DNA from: Candidatus Zixiibacteriota bacterium
GTDB lineage: Bacteria; Zixibacteria; MSB-5A5; JAUVRN01
Direction of reading: 5' to 3'
Length of the DNA: 6,665 bases
NCBI GenBank assembly: GCA_030597645.1
Contig: JAUVRN010000113.1
Coordinates: 1-6,665 of the forward strand
How positions within the stretch are numbered: position 1 is the first letter of the stretch; each line of letters begins with the position of its first letter. A program made the position numbers and the translations under genes. Shown piece by piece: positions 5,435 to 6,665 of the stretch. The notes beneath the pieces were generated by a model. The model was not told the origin of the DNA, searched no databases, and saw nothing but the letters and a program-made list of their open reading frames with translations.

Positions 5435-6665
5435 CTACTGAGCCGTGGAGGCGAATTCCCTCAGATAGAGGACTACGACCTCACCCTCGCGCTCGCGCAG
5501 CGTGGCACAGTCGTTGACGGAATCCTCGAGGCGCGCCAGGCGCAGGTCCAGGCCGGGCGCCGAGTGCTCAGGCTGGCCGAAGAACACTCGGGCCACCTCG
5601 AAGCGCTCCCGCGAACAGCCGCTGGCGAAGAACGGCAGATAGGCCTTGTACTGGGGAGGAATGACCGCTACGACCGCGTCGTACTCTTCCATTAGCCACT
5701 CGAACACCCAGTCCTGGTGTTCTTCGTCGATCCCCGCGATGCTCCCCGGGATCGTGTAGAACTCCTGTGGACGCAGCGGTCCTTCCAGAACATAACGGAG
5801 GTTGTCTTCCTGGATGCTGCGATCGCGGAAGCTGGCCATAGCGCGGAGATAACGGCCTCGTTCAGCATTGGCCTCAGAAGCCTCAAAACGGCGACGGCAC
5901 TCGTCATACAGCTCGCGGTCGCCGTACATGCACGCCAGCGGTATCGACACGCCGATCAGTCCCGGATCGACCGATGCCGGATCCGCCATGAACCCCTCGA
6001 AGATGGTCTCTGCATACTGCCTGGTCTCCGGGTCGTGCCCCTCGTCGGCCAGCCAGCCGATGAGACGCGGCCTCAAGAGACTGGCGGTCTCGGCTTCGCC
6101 CTCCTGCGCAACGACGCCGATGCGGTCGATGGCGGGTCCGAGGGTACGGCGCACGTAGACGGCGAAATCATCTTCGGATTCCTCTTGCACGAATGCGCCT
6201 TCGACGTTGGCCAGGGCGGAGATGACCGCCGAGGTCACCTGCGGGTGCGGATCAGTGGAAAACTGGTTTATGGCGTCGAGATACTTGTCGCCCGTGATTT
6301 CGCCTGCGTCCAGCAGAGCCGTGAGATTGCCCAGATAACCCACGCGTTCGCGTGGCGTCATGTCAACGCTTGCGTGTTGGGCGGCCACGACCATCATCTC
6401 GCCGGGCATCAGCCAGTGGTAGTAGCCACGCGCGTCACCGTGTGGCATGATCCACTCCAGATCCCCCGTGCCGTCCAGGTAAACCGTGGCCTCGAGCTCC
6501 GTCAGCATCACCGTCTGCGTGTGAATCTCGCCGCCACGCTTGTACCGCAGACGCACGGGGATGTGCCACGGCTCAAAGGGCAGCGTCTCGACGCCGTAGT
6601 TGGCCAGGCGCTCCTGACTCAGTTGGATGCTGTCTGCGCCCACCGGAGTCACGCGTACGAGAGGA
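5435..6665 (-). CDS. M1-family aminopeptidase, C-terminal part (5' end beyond the window)
   Basis: The visible 409 residues form the end of a large protein whose frame is open through the right edge; residues before the GTG at 6652 (PLVR) fit the family, so that codon is not the true start. PLVRVTPVGADSIQLSQERL, then PWHIPVRLRYKRGG and LEWIMPHGDARGYYHWLM, match the beta-sandwich domain III of M1 aminopeptidases. From about residue 100, LTALLDAGEITGDKYLDAINQF and a long alpha-helical array match the ERAP1-like C-terminal domain that caps the active-site cavity. The catalytic GAMEN and HEXXH motifs would lie outside this window, so activity cannot be judged. The family normally trims N-terminal residues from peptides. 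The stop is TAG. The family call is good but rests on non-catalytic domains. Confidence 0.83.
   Translation of the reverse strand, partial: PLVRVTPVGADSIQLSQERLANYGVETLPFEPWHIPVRLRYKRGGEIHTQTVMLTELEATVYLDGTGDLEWIMPHGDARGYYHWLMPGEMMVVAAQHASVDMTPRERVGYLGNLTALLDAGEITGDKYLDAINQFSTDPHPQVTSAVISALANVEGAFVQEESEDDFAVYVRRTLGPAIDRIGVVAQEGEAETASLLRPRLIGWLADEGHDPETRQYAETIFEGFMADPASVDPGLIGVSIPLACMYGDRELYDECRRRFEASEANAERGRYLRAMASFRDRSIQEDNLRYVLEGPLRPQEFYTIPGSIAGIDEEHQDWVFEWLMEEYDAVVAVIPPQYKAYLPFFASGCSRERFEVARVFFGQPEHSAPGLDLRLARLEDSVNDCATLREREGEVVVLYLREFASTAQ

Noticed and set aside
5282..5695. 137-codon plus-strand open frame entering the M1 gene from the intergenic region
   Set aside because: Its second half is antisense to conserved M1 sequence and its first half covers the stem-loop region; no family resemblance.

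Overview
This is a high-GC bacterial window with six protein-coding genes. Two of them run off the ends. It most resembles a Gram-negative soil or marine lineage such as Gemmatimonadota or Acidobacteriota. That guess rests on high GC with strong third-position bias, large exported M14 and M1 peptidases, and an ECF sigma factor paired with a long FecR-type anti-sigma factor. It is an inference from style and family content, because no phylogenetic marker is present.

Layout, left to right. (1) 1-2132, minus: most of a secreted M14-family zinc carboxypeptidase with signal peptide and zinc ligands visible; its C-terminus lies beyond the left edge. (2) 2133-2262: divergent intergenic region. (3) 2263-2544, plus: small YciI-like protein. 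(4) 2562-3368, plus, 17 bp later: an exported or membrane-anchored protein with a cysteine-rich CcmH-like segment followed by a DsbA/thioredoxin-like domain whose catalytic CXXC has been replaced. (5) 3369-3500: convergent intergenic region without a clear terminator. (6) 3501-4511, minus: FecR-like transmembrane anti-sigma factor, overlapping by ATGA the ECF sigma-70 gene at 4508-5041, minus. (7) 5042-5434: 393 bp leader/intergenic region unusually rich in structure: a 16-bp perfect palindrome, a 21-bp tandem duplication, several stem-loops, a repeated purine decamer and a possible Arg-rich leader ORF. (8) 5435-6665, minus: C-terminal part of an M1-type aminopeptidase whose catalytic domain lies beyond the right edge.

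The clearest functional unit is the sigma/anti-sigma pair, probably a membrane-signal-responsive transcription switch with its control sites in the 5042-5434 leader. The YciI-like gene and the CcmH/DsbA-like gene probably share a transcript. The flanking peptidases point to peptide scavenging outside the cytoplasm, but nothing in the sequence shows that the sigma factor controls them. The items most worth following up are the CXXC-less DsbA-like fusion and the structured leader of the sigma operon. I do not see a clearly new multi-gene system.
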